Assembly: GCF_023650515.1 (NCBI RefSeq)
Contig: NZ_CP096016.1
Coordinates: forward strand, 3,474,001 to 3,538,000
Length of the DNA stretch: 64,000 nucleotides
Reading direction: 5' to 3'
DNA from: Alkalimarinus coralli
GTDB lineage: Bacteria > Pseudomonadota > Gammaproteobacteria > Pseudomonadales > Oleiphilaceae
The notes under the pieces were generated by a model that saw only the letters and a list, made by a program, of their open reading frames with translations, had not been told where the DNA came from and did no database searches. The translations under genes and the position numbers were made by a program. The first letter of the stretch is position 1; each line of letters opens with the position of its first letter. This document shows positions 1-10,112 of the stretch, in pieces.

Positions 1-180
1 CGGCTGATAGAGGCCAATCATATGTTTCAGCAGGGTGCTTTTTCCGCAACCACTCCCTCCCATAATAATAAATATATCGTTGCGACCGACATCAAAGTTC
101 AAGTCCTGCTGAATCAGTTTATCGCCATACTTCAGAGTCAGGTTTCGCACGCGAATATGAGGGCTTTCTTGTGTCATCAT
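1..180 (-). CDS. ABC transporter ATP-binding protein, MlaF-like (partial, 3' end outside window)
   Basis: Only the N-terminal 60 or so codons are present; the gene runs off the left edge. The reverse-strand reading begins with two ATG codons at 180 and 177. It contains a complete Walker A motif, GGSGCGKST, near residue 50. The stop codon of the upstream permease gene lies at 181-183, so the two genes abut and must be cotranscribed. The permease neighbour is of the MlaE type. The pair therefore belongs to the MlaFE class of ABC systems that move phospholipids or related lipids between the membranes. The family is clear; the exact substrate is inferred from context. Confidence 0.85.
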   Translation of the reverse strand, partial: MMTQESPHIRVRNLTLKYGDKLIQQDLNFDVGRNDIFIIMGGSGCGKSTLLKHMIGLYQP

Positions 181-1311
181 TCAAACCCCAAAAACAGTCG
201 TGACAATCGTCACTAGCGAGTCAAACACGATGATCAGTACGATCCCCATCACCACTGCGTTGGTGGTTGCCAAACCGACAGCACTGGCACTGCGGCCGGA
301 GTTCATTCCCATATAACAACCAGACAACGCAACCAGCACACCAAAAATCAAACTCTTGATCAAACCGATAAAAAAATGCGTAAGCGGTACCGTAGCAATC
401 ATTTGTTCAAGGTACATAGACCAGGTGAGATCAAGCATAATAATACTGACTAGAGCACCGCCAAATACGCCCATCATATTTGAATATATAGTCAATAACG
501 GCATCATCGCAATAAGCGCCAACAAGCGAGGCAAAACCAGAAAATCCACCGGCGAAACACCCATTGTTTTTAGCGCATCAATCTCTTCGTTAACCTGCAT
601 GCTGCCTAATTGGGCGGCATAAGCAGCTCCGGTTCTACCGGCCATAATGATAGCCGTCATCATCGGTGCCATTTCTCTTGCCATTGCCAGGCCCACGAGA
701 CTGGCAACGTAGATGCTTGCACCAAATTTCTCGAGCTGCACAGCCCCCACAAAGGCCAGTATCATACCAATCAAGACACTAATAAGTGTGACAATTCCCA
801 GCGATGAAGGGCCTGTGTCCGCAAGGAAAATAGAGAGATCCTGGCGCCTGAAAACCGCTTGTCCTTTTATCATTCGCCCTAAAGAGAGTATCGCTTCACC
901 TAAAAAGGTAATAAACGCCATGGACTGCTTAATAGCTCCAATAACGCCCTGCCCGACGTTATCAACGATATTGAGCTTCGCCGCCTGCTTCGCCACGCCA
1001 TCTCGTTCAGGTACTGCTTCCGCCAACGCAATAAGGCGGACAATACCCTCTGGCAGCCCGCTCACGTCAACATTTATGCCCTGTTTTTTAGATAGTGCAT
1101 TGAGGGTAACCAGATAGCTAATGAGAGAGCTATCCCACTCGCCCAGTTTACGGGTATCAAATATCAGGTGAGTGGTTTCAGATGCCTCATTTAGGTGGGC
1201 CAGAAAGTGATCGGTATTTTGCAGACCAAAGGAGATACTCCAATCTCCTTTGATCAGAACCCGAAGGGTATGTTTTTTGTGGCGGTGAAAAGTGACGACT
1301 TCCTCTGTCAC
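181..1311 (-). CDS. MlaE-type ABC permease with N-terminal STAS domain
   Basis: About 376 residues. The first ~100 residues resemble a STAS domain fused in front of the membrane part. Residues ~130-380 form the MlaE permease core with several hydrophobic helices, including the conserved stretch AREMAPMMTAIIMAGRTGAA and an EEIDALKTMG segment typical of the family. The longer frame opens with TTG at 1323. I prefer the GTG at 1311 because a GGAGGA ribosome site lies 5 bases before it. It follows the small lipoprotein gene closely and precedes the ATPase gene, so the three look like one operon. The role is probably inner-membrane lipid transport for outer-membrane asymmetry, inferred from family. 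Confidence 0.88.
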   Translation of the reverse strand: MTEEVVTFHRHKKHTLRVLIKGDWSISFGLQNTDHFLAHLNEASETTHLIFDTRKLGEWDSSLISYLVTLNALSKKQGINVDVSGLPEGIVRLIALAEAVPERDGVAKQAAKLNIVDNVGQGVIGAIKQSMAFITFLGEAILSLGRMIKGQAVFRRQDLSIFLADTGPSSLGIVTLISVLIGMILAFVGAVQLEKFGASIYVASLVGLAMAREMAPMMTAIIMAGRTGAAYAAQLGSMQVNEEIDALKTMGVSPVDFLVLPRLLALIAMMPLLTIYSNMMGVFGGALVSIIMLDLTWSMYLEQMIATVPLTHFFIGLIKSLIFGVLVALSGCYMGMNSGRSASAVGLATTNAVVMGIVLIIVFDSLVTIVTTVFGV

Positions 1312-1329
1312 ATATTCCTCCAATGTTAT

Positions 1330-1653
1330 CTATGGGTCTAAAAATCGGGTTGCCGTAACTTTGTAACGATCTTCAGTTTGCGGTTCAAATGTGACCGTAT
1401 ATTGATAGAGCTTTTCACAGACTAACACCATCCATATTTCAGAATTAAGGTCATTCTGCACAGGCGATTTCTGTGTCACCTTAATCTCGCACTGTTGGTC
1501 ATCCCCCCTTTGCAAGTGGCGAATGGCCTTAACGCCCCCTCCATGCTTGTCTGAACGAGCAACCATGAGTGACTCAGAGTGAGTGACCGAGCTGCAACCA
1601 CCTAGAGCAAACAGAATAAGGGCTACAGGTAAAAAAACAAATTTATGCCACAC
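1330..1653 (-). CDS. Small lipoprotein of unknown function, upstream of mlaE-like gene
   Basis: 107 residues starting with GTG at 1653, preceded by a strong AAGGAGGT site 8 bases upstream. The N terminus is a signal peptide ending in the lipobox LGGC (Cys ~20). The mature part has two cysteines (QQCEIKV and VLVCEKL) that could form a disulfide. The stop lies about 20 bases before the permease start, so it is probably the first gene of the mla-like operon. I do not recognise a named family. Confidence 0.7.
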   Translation of the reverse strand: MWHKFVFLPVALILFALGGCSSVTHSESLMVARSDKHGGGVKAIRHLQRGDDQQCEIKVTQKSPVQNDLNSEIWMVLVCEKLYQYTVTFEPQTEDRYKVTATRFLDP

Positions 1654-1819
1654 GTAACGTACCTCCTTGTGAAGAGTTTAGTGTTTCCAAATTAAACAAG
1701 CCTAAGCACGCATTATTAACAGGTTTTAGCTTTCAGTATAGACCTTTATTCGCGGTTCACAGTGTCCTTACTGCTAAACCAATGAGTTTTTAGGTACCAT
1801 CATCATCTTATTGGTCCCA

Positions 1820-2899
1820 TTAATAGAGTTCAAACGCCTGGGTATGTTTGATCTCGCCATTAATACGAATCGATAGTTTATGCACACCCGGGTAGTGTTT
1901 GCGGGTGGTCATTTGTCGAAAAGAGTGCTTTCGCTCAAATGAGAGTTTGCGCTCGGCATACTCTGAGTCAGACGACATAAACACCTTTGGCGAGTGCCGC
2001 CCATTTGCCTTAACGTAATCAACGATATATTCAATTCGCAATTTAGACAATGCCTTTCTATCTGTTGATACTCCAAAACTAAAAAGAAGATCATCGCCAA
2101 TTGCCAGCCGCTTGTTTTTGATCACCACCTCATCAACTGAAACCCGTGATGCAGGCGCATAACCAAATAGCGCCATCACTTCAGGGTTGGCCTGTTTCAA
2201 TAACGTTCTACATCCATGTTTTATGATCCAGTCAGTGTCGCGATGTCGTCCAATATTCTCTTTACACCAATCTATAACCGCTGACGGATTGTCCTTTGCT
2301 ATATCGTTTAAGTTATTCGCCACTGAACGTCTGACGTAAAGCGAGTCATCCTGTTTTAACTGGTTAATAATGGGCCATATTAAATCCGGGTTGCGTTTGA
2401 ACTCAGGTAACGCCATAGCCCAAGGTAGTCGTGGTCTGCAACCTTCACTGGCAAGACGCCGGACATGATAATTCTGATGTGATGCCCAATTCAGCATGAT
2501 CGCCATCATTTTTGGGGCGTCACGCAAGATCATGGGTCTCACAGCAAATTCAGAACTCGAGTACTGGGTGAGCTGCTCAAGCGCTAACACAGACAAGTCC
2601 CACTCATCTTCACCAAACTGCTCTATATAGTCCGGGAATAACATCCCTTCAAAACCACCAAATTCAGTGCTTGCTGCCAGCAGGATATTAACCGCCCGCT
2701 CAAAAGGCAGCGGCAGGCACTCATGCATCATGCGCGAAATATGTTGCATACGTGCTTTTAATTCTTTGCTTTCCCATTGGCTGTCAAGCACTTTGGAAAC
2801 AAACAGTGGCTTATCAAACGGCGGCCATGCACGCTTAATGCTATCGGCCAAGCGTTCAATATAGTTCAGGTTATAGGCGTTTTTTAGCGGTTCTGCCAT
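1820..2899 (-). CDS. AlkC-type DNA alkylation repair glycosylase (HEAT-repeat)
   Basis: 359 residues. I chose the ATG at 2899 (MAEPLKN) because AlkC proteins typically begin this way; a longer frame opens at 2956. The body is a HEAT-like helical repeat protein, with repeated patterns such as YVRRSVANNLNDIAKDNP. AlkC/AlkD enzymes excise positively charged alkylated bases (3-methyladenine type) without flipping the base out. The last ~105 residues, from about VSVDEVV onwards, are beta-rich and match the C-terminal Ig-like domain found in some AlkC proteins, where it contributes to activity. It stands alone on the minus strand, divergent from the next gene. The alternative is an unspecialised HEAT-repeat protein; I favour AlkC. 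Confidence 0.85.
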   Translation of the reverse strand: MAEPLKNAYNLNYIERLADSIKRAWPPFDKPLFVSKVLDSQWESKELKARMQHISRMMHECLPLPFERAVNILLAASTEFGGFEGMLFPDYIEQFGEDEWDLSVLALEQLTQYSSSEFAVRPMILRDAPKMMAIMLNWASHQNYHVRRLASEGCRPRLPWAMALPEFKRNPDLIWPIINQLKQDDSLYVRRSVANNLNDIAKDNPSAVIDWCKENIGRHRDTDWIIKHGCRTLLKQANPEVMALFGYAPASRVSVDEVVIKNKRLAIGDDLLFSFGVSTDRKALSKLRIEYIVDYVKANGRHSPKVFMSSDSEYAERKLSFERKHSFRQMTTRKHYPGVHKLSIRINGEIKHTQAFELY

Positions 2900-3042
2900 G
2901 GGTTCGTCTCTTGTATGATGTTGGTTTACAATAATGATTACGCATATAACTGACAACTGCCTGTCAGTTGCTTTGCCCCGCTGACGTTAAGCCGTGTTGG
3001 ACGTTGCACCAACCCGCCACAGTCTTAGTTTAGGAATGCTCA

Positions 3043-3477
3043 ATGAGAAAAAAGACGGATTCACTCATGCCGAGAAAGCTCTCTCTTTTAGGTGACTTTC
3101 CGGGCAAACGCTGGTTAAAAATAATACTAAGAACGCTTCACATCTTGAGCGTCATTGGTGTTGGCGGCGCAGTACTGTTCAACGTCCCATTCAGCCAATG
3201 GGTCTGGTACTGGTATGCCGCGGTCGCTACCGGTGTTGCTATGGTAGCGATTGATGCCTTATCGAACTTTTTGTGGCTCGTTCAGATAAGGGGCATTGTC
3301 ATTTATATTAAGTTATTGCTGCTTATGTTTCTGGGTGGCAATATGCTCATCAACCAGCTGGTTCTGATCACCATCGTTGTTATATCGGCCATTATCTCTC
3401 ACGCGCCCGGAGATATTCGTTATTATTCCATCGTTCATCGCCGCAGAATCAACTCATTCCACGACAGCAAAGGCTAA
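3043..3477 (+). CDS. Small inner-membrane protein, four predicted TM helices
   Basis: 144 residues with a basic N terminus followed by about four hydrophobic segments (around residues 28-46, 52-72, 84-105, 108-122). An AGGA site lies ~8 bases before the ATG. No catalytic motif is visible and I cannot name a family. The next gene, a methyltransferase, begins 9 bases after its stop, which suggests cotranscription. Confidence 0.65.
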   Translation: MRKKTDSLMPRKLSLLGDFPGKRWLKIILRTLHILSVIGVGGAVLFNVPFSQWVWYWYAAVATGVAMVAIDALSNFLWLVQIRGIVIYIKLLLLMFLGGNMLINQLVLITIVVISAIISHAPGDIRYYSIVHRRRINSFHDSKG

Positions 3478-3485
3478 CACGATCC

Positions 3486-4073
3486 ATGTCCGGTCACTGT
3501 AAAAATAGCGCTCACTCCCGTTTGCTGGAAAAGTATTTTGACCAGCTAAAACAGGCGGCTCATCACGGCAACATTCTCGATATGGCCTGCGGAGCCGGGC
3601 GAAACGGGTTATTTCTGGCCAACAACGGGCTGCCAGTGACCTTCGCCGATAAATCTGAGACCCTGCTCGATAAGGTGACTGAGTCTCTATCAAGCACCAC
3701 CAGCGACAATGAACTCTGGCATATTGACCTGGAAAAACCTGGCACCACACCGTTTAAAGGGCGGTCGTTCTCATCAGCACTGGTTTTTCGTTACCTGCAC
3801 CGACCTCTGATTGAACCATTAAAGCATGCCATTTTGCCTGGCGGGATCATCATCTACGAAACATTTACCATCGAAAACAGGCAGTTTGGCCGCCCTGATA
3901 ACCCCGATTTTCTTCTTAAAACGGGCGAGCTAAGAGATTGGTTTAATGAATGGGAAACGTTACACTACTTTGAAGGCATTTTATCCGACCCTGACAGGGC
4001 CATCGCTCAAATTGTCTGCCGTAAACCAATGCAAAACCCCAAAAACAAAAGCACCGACCTGACAAACAGTTAA
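3486..4073 (+). CDS. Class I SAM-dependent methyltransferase
   Basis: 195 residues. The glycine-rich SAM-binding loop is visible near the N terminus as ILDMACGAGRNGLFLA, followed by an acidic residue at the end of strand 2 (VTFADKS). Later segments (GGIIIYETFTIE) match the strand 4-5 region of small methyltransferases of the TehB/UbiE-like type. The substrate cannot be deduced. It directly follows the membrane-protein gene and precedes the DUF4136 lipoprotein gene. Confidence 0.82.
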   Translation: MSGHCKNSAHSRLLEKYFDQLKQAAHHGNILDMACGAGRNGLFLANNGLPVTFADKSETLLDKVTESLSSTTSDNELWHIDLEKPGTTPFKGRSFSSALVFRYLHRPLIEPLKHAILPGGIIIYETFTIENRQFGRPDNPDFLLKTGELRDWFNEWETLHYFEGILSDPDRAIAQIVCRKPMQNPKNKSTDLTNS

Positions 4074-4215
4074 AGCACACCATGACAACCTCATGCAAAC
4101 GATGCCGATTGATAAGAACTCTCGTTCTGATTGGCATCATGATAACAATTTTAGTAATGACCAACCTGGAAACGCTAGCCCCCTAGAACCCAGAGTTAGC
4201 ATAAAGGAGAGAACA

Positions 4216-4863
4216 TTGAACACCCCATTAAAACATCTGAACATCCTGGCCATTTTATTGGTGTCGCTGTTTATTTCAGGCTGTGGAAACAAGCTGCAAA
4301 TTGAAACCGAATACAGTAAGGCAACCAACTTTAAAGATTTCAAGTACTATCGCTGGCACACGGGCAAGGCCATAGAAGCATCAGAAGAAAACGGTGCCAA
4401 AAATGAGGAACAGATTGACGAGCTGCTAGACGCCAATATCCGCTATATGATCGATCAGCAGTTGGCAAAAAAAGGCATGATCAAGAAAGAAGAAGGCGTG
4501 GTTGATTTTCTCGTCAACTACCATGTGTCTGCAAAAAATCAGGTTGATGTCGAAACCCAGAAGGTATATGACGGCTACTCGAGAACCTATCAAACAGTTG
4601 GTGGCTACGGTTATGGTTATGCAGGGCGTTATCACACCGGCATCGCGATGACGATGGAAGTAAATCCGGTGAATGAAACCGTCGTTGACCGTTATGTTCA
4701 AGGCTCAATGAGCATCGACTTTGTTGAACCTGACCACAACAAGTTAATTTGGCGAGCGACGGGCGACAAGCGCTTGCCCTATGACGAACCCAACCAGCAA
4801 CAACGGGACGAGCTAATCAACAAAGTTATTGCAAAACTACTTGCTAAATTCCCACCTAAGTAA
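4216..4863 (+). CDS. DUF4136-family lipoprotein
   Basis: About 215 residues. A longer frame opens at 4093, but I choose TTG at 4216 because it has a clear AAGGAGAG site just upstream and puts a normal lipoprotein signal at the very N terminus, with lipobox ISGC. The mature part follows the DUF4136 pattern: an FKDFKYYRW start, a DFLVNYHV segment, a Gly/Tyr-rich turn (YGYGYAGRY), and a C-terminal [21 protein letters not shown]4136 proteins are envelope lipoproteins of unknown biochemical function. It is followed 27 bases later by the endonuclease IV gene. Confidence 0.82.
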   Translation: MNTPLKHLNILAILLVSLFISGCGNKLQIETEYSKATNFKDFKYYRWHTGKAIEASEENGAKNEEQIDELLDANIRYMIDQQLAKKGMIKKEEGVVDFLVNYHVSAKNQVDVETQKVYDGYSRTYQTVGGYGYGYAGRYHTGIAMTMEVNPVNETVVDRYVQGSMSIDFVEPDHNKLIWRATGDKRLPYDEPNQQQRDELINKVIAKLLAKFPPK

Positions 4864-4889
4864 CGCGATCACTAAACAGGAATACACAG

Positions 4890-5735
4890 ATGAAGTTCGT
4901 CGGCGCTCACGTCAGCGCGGCTGGAGGGGTGGAAAACGCCCCTCTGAATGCAGCAAAATTAGATGCATCAGCCTTTGCGTTTTTTACCAAGAACCAACGG
5001 CAGTGGAATGCAAAACCCCTGACCGAACAATCTATTTCAGCCTTCAAAGACAACTGCGCAACTCATGGTTTTAAGCCCGAACAAATTCTACCACACGATA
5101 GTTATCTGATTAACTTGGGCCACCCTGAGCAAGAGCCTCTGGAGAAGTCACGAGCCGCGTTTATTGATGAACTACAACGATGTGAGCAGCTAGGGCTGGT
5201 TTATCTCAATTTTCATCCCGGCAGCCACCTGAGAAAGATATCTGAACAAGAGTGTATTGCAAGAATTGCCGAGTCAATCAACATCGCTTTGCAAAAGACT
5301 AAAGGCGTGACGGCCGTTATAGAAAACACGGCAGGACAAGGTAGCAATATGGGCTACCGGTTTGAGCAGCTGGCCGCTATCATCGAACAGGTTGATGACA
5401 AAACCAGGGTGGGGGTTTGTCTGGACACCTGCCATGCCTTCGCCGCAGGCTATGACCTCCGTACGATTGAGAGCTGTGAAGCCGTATTTGCAGAATTCAG
5501 CCGTGTAGTCGGGTTCAACTATTTATGCGGCATGCACCTTAACGACTCTAAGGGCGACTACGACAGTCACCTTGACCGACATCACAGCCTAGGCCAGGGG
5601 CACATTGGCCTGGACGTTTTTCGATTTATCATGAGTGACCAACGATTTAGTAATATTCCATTGGTATTGGAGACCATAGACGAAACAATTTGGGCTGATG
5701 AAATACAAATGTTAAGGCAATTTTCAGTACAATAG
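4890..5735 (+). CDS. nfo: Endonuclease IV (deoxyribonuclease IV)
   Basis: 281 residues, close to the ~285 of E. coli Nfo. It cleaves the backbone 5' to abasic sites in base excision repair, using three zinc ions. The metal-binding motifs are all visible in order: [55 protein letters not shown] and LETID. No key residue is missing. It could cooperate with the AlkC-type glycosylase 2 kb away, since that enzyme leaves abasic sites, but they are not in one operon. Confidence 0.96.
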   Translation: MKFVGAHVSAAGGVENAPLNAAKLDASAFAFFTKNQRQWNAKPLTEQSISAFKDNCATHGFKPEQILPHDSYLINLGHPEQEPLEKSRAAFIDELQRCEQLGLVYLNFHPGSHLRKISEQECIARIAESINIALQKTKGVTAVIENTAGQGSNMGYRFEQLAAIIEQVDDKTRVGVCLDTCHAFAAGYDLRTIESCEAVFAEFSRVVGFNYLCGMHLNDSKGDYDSHLDRHHSLGQGHIGLDVFRFIMSDQRFSNIPLVLETIDETIWADEIQMLRQFSVQ

Positions 5736-6044
5736 TGTAATCTGTGAAACTGTACAATGTTGCATAAAGGTATCTTTATCTAACAAAAATAATACGTTAG
5801 AAGGTTTCACTTGGTGTAAAGTCGATGACCTGAGATGTTACAATCTTGTGCTTAGCTGTTAATAAATCGAACTTAACACTTGAAAACATAGAGCAGTTTT
5901 CAATTTGGCCTATTGCCTCCAGCGACTACATTGCTCGCTTCAATATGCCTTTTTATAAAGGAAGAGTTTGTAAACTTCCAATATTGCTGCATGCATCTAG
6001 CATTTTCGGCAATATTGGCAAATATTGTGAGTGTAGCAATAGTA
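5736..6044. other. Intergenic region after nfo
   Basis: About 310 bases, AT-rich. I see no convincing ORF, RNA gene or strong terminator. It probably holds the promoter of the solute-binding protein gene. Confidence 0.4.
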
Positions 6045-6788
6045 ATGAAAAAACGCCTTTCCACCTTTCTTATCGGCTACATGGCGGTAGCTTCTATGTT
6101 TGCAAGCGCTGGCGATCTGGCCAAAGCTCAAGAAATTGCAGTTGGTTACATTGAGTTCCCCCCCGTATTTTCTACCAATGAAGAAGGGAATCCAGAAGGG
6201 TTATTGATTGACCTGGCAAAAATGGTTATCCCCAAAGCTGGATATCGCTGGGCTGCACACTCTCGGCCGACCAAAAGGATGGCAAATGATATCGTTAATG
6301 GGGACCTGGATCTTTGGATCGGGCTATCAACTCTGCCGGAGTTCGAAAATACCACCTATATAGGTAAGCCTGTCGTTGCAACCATTGAGTTGAACGCCTA
6401 CTGGCTTGGCGACAAACAGCCCATACGACGCAAGGAGGATCTGTCTGGAAAGCGCATCATCACACTGCACGGCTATAGCTACGGTGGGTGGATTAACTAT
6501 ATCCAAAGCCCTATAAATAACGTCACGGAGTGTCGTTCCTTCACTCAAAGCCAAGCCGTTAACATGCTTAAATTTAACCGCTGTGATTATCTGCTAAACT
6601 ATTCAGGGCCGATGAAAAACAAGCTAAAAGAGATACCTATCAAGGCATTGAAGCATAATCGTATTTCTTCACTGGAGGCGCGTTTTGTTGTCTCCAAGAA
6701 GACCAAACATGCCCAACAACTTCTAAAGGCGCTGGTAACAGCCTATAACGAACTGCTTAGTGAAGGTCACTGGCCACCTCAGCAATAG
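6045..6788 (+). CDS. Periplasmic solute-binding protein, family 3-like
   Basis: About 247 residues from the ATG at 6045, which gives a standard signal peptide (MKKRLSTFLIG...) with cleavage near AKAQ. The open frame extends upstream to 5913 but that part has no coding look. The mature protein has the layout of bacterial extracellular solute-binding family 3: an early IAVGYIEFPPVF strand, GLLIDLAKMV, a DLWIGLS segment and LSGKRI at the lobe hinge. No transporter genes are adjacent, so it is an orphan binding protein. The ligand is unknown. Confidence 0.75.
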   Translation: MKKRLSTFLIGYMAVASMFASAGDLAKAQEIAVGYIEFPPVFSTNEEGNPEGLLIDLAKMVIPKAGYRWAAHSRPTKRMANDIVNGDLDLWIGLSTLPEFENTTYIGKPVVATIELNAYWLGDKQPIRRKEDLSGKRIITLHGYSYGGWINYIQSPINNVTECRSFTQSQAVNMLKFNRCDYLLNYSGPMKNKLKEIPIKALKHNRISSLEARFVVSKKTKHAQQLLKALVTAYNELLSEGHWPPQQ

Positions 6789-6875
6789 CGCGGGCAACAA
6801 AAAGTTCCCAGTGCAACGCGTTTCAGGGTCGCAACGGTTTTCTCCGCCGGGACTCTTTAGCAACAGGAACGAGAT

Positions 6876-8972
6876 ATGGAAATTCAATACCAGCACAGTA
6901 TTGGTAGCAATGCTGATCTACCCGTCCCCCGGACGCCTTTTAAACTGGCCGATCAGCCAACATTCACCTTTAACTCACCCGTAGGCTTGTGCTGCGACCA
7001 ATTCAAGCGAGTGTGGCTTGCCGATACCGGTAACAACCGGATTGTGATATTGAGCCCTGATATGACAAGGGTGGTAAAGGTATACGGCGAACCTGGCAAA
7101 AAACCAGGGCAGTTTAATATGCCTTTCCGCTTGCTTCATCACCCTGAGAAACCCTGGATATACATTTCCGATCTCGCTAACCGCCGAGTTCAGATAGTAC
7201 AATACAGCAGGAACTTAACCCTTTCGACGATTAAGGTTTTTGGCGATTCGGGAGAAGCTCACCTACCACTACAAGGCCCCAACGGACTTACGTTTTGCGA
7301 TGGGAAACTCTGTGTGGCCGATGAGTTTTTTGTTAACGCCGAGGGCGGTGGTCGAGTGGCAATCTTCACCGAAAACGGTGATTTTATCAGTGACATTCAG
7401 AGCATACAGGGCGCGACCGACCCGGGCTTACTGTGGCCTCAAGGAATATCAAGCGACAATGATGGTAACCTTTATATCGCCAACACCGGTTTCTATAACA
7501 TCGTTCGCTGTGACCTGTCAGGCAAAGGTGTGCCCTTTGCAGCAACGGGCACACCCGAGATTGATGACCTAGAGCTCAGCCGCGATGTCTCCGTCATCAA
7601 CAATATACTGTATGTCCCTGGCGGTTCAGCCAATCATATCAACCGTTATTCGCTAGATGGTGAAGCGCTGCTTCCGCTCGGTGAGTTTTTTGCCCCTATT
7701 CAGGTTGTTGCCCACCCTAAAAGCAACCAGCATATTATTGTTTCGGAGCCGATACTGGCCACAGTGGGCCGCTATCTGGCGCTCGATAACGCACCGATGG
7801 CAGTGCCTGAGTATGTATCAGGGCCTGCGCGCAATAACCCTGGCCAACTCTATTTTGTAACTTCTGCCATTACCGAAGCGATCAGAAAGCCGGTATCACC
7901 CGCTCAACAATCCGTTACCGAGCAGCGTGGCTTTACCCCATTACCCGTCTATAACCCATTTAAGCCTGTGGAGTGGTTTTTCGATAGCGTTAACGCCTGG
8001 TCTCAAAACTGGAACAGGCTGGCAGGCATGGTTTTCAATAACCGCTTTGCTCCGACATCACGGATTAAGAATACCCGCGAAGACGCCTGGCTGTTAGATA
8101 GCGCTAACCGGCAAGTAAAACGGGCGAATATTTCAGAGCCCTACACGGCGGCAGAAGCGGAGAGCCTTTTTCCATTGATCCCTGGAGCGCTGGGAGTCGA
8201 GGCGTTTCACTCTCCCGTTGCAATTCCTGGACAGCTAGCACCCGGTACTGCGCTGTTTCTGGTGAGTAATTACCTGTCTGGATTTATAAGCGTGCTGCAA
8301 TATAACCCTTATCTCGACGATCTGGTTCATTTCTCATTTTTTGGAGGACATGGTAGCCAGCCCTGGCAGTTAAACAAGCCTCAAGGTATGGCCGTTAACG
8401 ATGCAACTGGCGATATCTATATTGCAGACTCGGGCAACCACCGAATTGCCCATTGGCGCATATCAAAAAACGGTATTATTGGTTTTATCAATACTTATGG
8501 CGAGCATGGCTGCGGTAACGGGCAGTTCTCCTGCCCTTCTGATGTTTCACTTGATCATAAGGGAAATGTCTACGTTGCGGATCAAATGAACAACCGCATT
8601 CAAGTGCTCAACAGCAACGGAGAGTACCGCTATCAGTTTGGCCAACAGGGGTATGGCACTGATAACGACAACTTTCTGCTGCCCACCAGCATTCAGGTAA
8701 CCAGACAGTATTTAGTCGTCAATGACCTAGTAAACCGGTCACTCAAAGTTTTCACTCACACCGGGCAATACCTGAGTTCATTTTCAGGCTTGGGAGCAAC
8801 CCCCAATACAGGGCAATTGTGGATGCCCTACCTGTTGCATGCCACCAATGCCTGTGACAAAAATACCAATATCGGCAATGCTGACCACACCAACGACGGC
8901 CACACTGACGGCGAGAGCAAACTGATCGTCCCGGATTGTGCGACCAATCAAGCGCATATATACACGCTATGA
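6876..8972 (+). CDS. NHL-repeat (six-bladed propeller) protein
   Basis: 698 residues with no visible signal peptide. NHL-type repeats occur in two clusters: residues ~30-330 (for example ADTGNNRIVIL, SDLANRRVQIV, IANTGFYNIV) and ~480-670 (IADSGNHRIAHW, VADQMNNRIQVL, VNDLVNRSLKVF). The pattern 'G.F..P.gva.d..g.iyvaD..NnRiqvf' is clear. NHL propellers are binding scaffolds; no enzymatic motif is seen. The middle section (~330-480) lacks recognisable repeats. Confidence 0.82.
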   Translation: MEIQYQHSIGSNADLPVPRTPFKLADQPTFTFNSPVGLCCDQFKRVWLADTGNNRIVILSPDMTRVVKVYGEPGKKPGQFNMPFRLLHHPEKPWIYISDLANRRVQIVQYSRNLTLSTIKVFGDSGEAHLPLQGPNGLTFCDGKLCVADEFFVNAEGGGRVAIFTENGDFISDIQSIQGATDPGLLWPQGISSDNDGNLYIANTGFYNIVRCDLSGKGVPFAATGTPEIDDLELSRDVSVINNILYVPGGSANHINRYSLDGEALLPLGEFFAPIQVVAHPKSNQHIIVSEPILATVGRYLALDNAPMAVPEYVSGPARNNPGQLYFVTSAITEAIRKPVSPAQQSVTEQRGFTPLPVYNPFKPVEWFFDSVNAWSQNWNRLAGMVFNNRFAPTSRIKNTREDAWLLDSANRQVKRANISEPYTAAEAESLFPLIPGALGVEAFHSPVAIPGQLAPGTALFLVSNYLSGFISVLQYNPYLDDLVHFSFFGGHGSQPWQLNKPQGMAVNDATGDIYIADSGNHRIAHWRISKNGIIGFINTYGEHGCGNGQFSCPSDVSLDHKGNVYVADQMNNRIQVLNSNGEYRYQFGQQGYGTDNDNFLLPTSIQVTRQYLVVNDLVNRSLKVFTHTGQYLSSFSGLGATPNTGQLWMPYLLHATNACDKNTNIGNADHTNDGHTDGESKLIVPDCATNQAHIYTL

Positions 8973-9056
8973 TACCGACTCTATAAACCAGGCCCTGCAA
9001 CCTGGGCCCCGGAAACGTTAGTGCAGGCAAAGATTAACCAGAAGCGAGAGATTATT

Positions 9057-9275
9057 ATGAAGATACTGGAAGCCGCAGCGAAAAAAAGGCTTAAGAAATA
9101 CGGTATTACGGCAGAAGGAAATATAAGTGATAACGAAGTAGACGAAGATAGTCTAAACCGCATCGAGTCACTTCTACACAAAGCAACCCTACAACAATCT
9201 CCCCTCCGGGAGAAAGAGATCGTCGAGGCACACCACAAGCTTCGCCGGAAAGCGACGCCGCCCATCATGCCTTAA
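9057..9275 (+). CDS. Small basic protein of unknown function
   Basis: 72 residues from the ATG at 9057, preceded by a GAGAG-like site. The frame is open further upstream to 9021. It is highly charged and predicted helical (KILEAAAKKRLKKYG...), followed by an acidic segment and another charged helix. No family recognised. It lies downstream of the NHL gene in the same direction. Confidence 0.5.
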   Translation: MKILEAAAKKRLKKYGITAEGNISDNEVDEDSLNRIESLLHKATLQQSPLREKEIVEAHHKLRRKATPPIMP

Positions 9276-9337
9276 ACAGCTCTTTTTAAAAGCAGACTCA
9301 TGTAATATCTGAGCCTACCAGAAAAAAGGGTCTTTTA

Positions 9338-9865
9338 TTAATGCAGATGAATTGCCATCCGCCCGTGGCGTTGTGCAATTTTTTTCGCACTCAGCCCTGG
9401 AACCTGAGCACCACGCTCTACCAGCACTGGCGAAGCGATTCTTATATACTCCATGCAAGGCATCCGAATAAGCTCTGACCAGCTACCCGCATTAAATGCA
9501 ATATCAGCATCCTGATGAAAAGCGGTACTCATGCACACATCCATATTCCACAATTCACCAAAGGGAGGAATCGCACCCAGTTCACAATTAGGAAAACTGG
9601 ATTTAAACTCTGCTTCCGAGGCGATATCAACAGCATGAACACCGATCTCGTCGGCCAGTGCTTCGCACGTTACATGGTAATGAGCAGGCACGACCATGAG
9701 AGATAGTTTCTCATCAATTTTCAGTACCACCACCTTAGCCATGTTGATACCATGTATATGAACGCGCTCAGCGACCTCTGGCGCGGTATATGCTGGAGAA
9801 TGAACCTCGATAGAGTACTTCGCTTGATGGCTATTCAAATAATCTAACAAGTTCTGAAAAGGCAT
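9338..9865 (-). CDS. YbaK/EbsC-family protein (putative aminoacyl-tRNA deacylase)
   Basis: 175 residues. I use the ATG at 9865, with a GGGGGTGAG site just upstream, rather than the GTG at 9874. The sequence shows YbaK/ProX features: the central KVVVLKIDEKLSLMVVPAHYHV strand pair and the GAIPPFGELWNMDVCMS loop, which in the family forms the active-site pocket. Family members hydrolyse mischarged tRNAs in trans. Which tRNA this one edits cannot be said. Confidence 0.85.
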   Translation of the reverse strand: MPFQNLLDYLNSHQAKYSIEVHSPAYTAPEVAERVHIHGINMAKVVVLKIDEKLSLMVVPAHYHVTCEALADEIGVHAVDIASEAEFKSSFPNCELGAIPPFGELWNMDVCMSTAFHQDADIAFNAGSWSELIRMPCMEYIRIASPVLVERGAQVPGLSAKKIAQRHGRMAIHLH

Positions 9866-10112
9866 AATTCTCACCCCCTCTGCGTTATTTAGTCAATGCG
9901 CTCTGAGTTTCGATCACTCCACGTCCTAAAAGTAGTCAAAAAACACGCTTTCAGCGAACATCAGAGCAGCAACCGAAAGACTTTTATCTTCTATTAACAA
10001 GCCAGCATATACTCCTCTTAACACCGTACCAGCTACGAGCATCCCATGCAGGTAATGACGACCTAAATCACCACATCACCCAACACTAACTCGGCCTCTC
10101 AACTACTTGATA

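Noticed and set aside
713-1117. Plus-strand ORF opposite the permease gene
   Set aside because: Shadow of the real gene on the other strand with no ribosome site.
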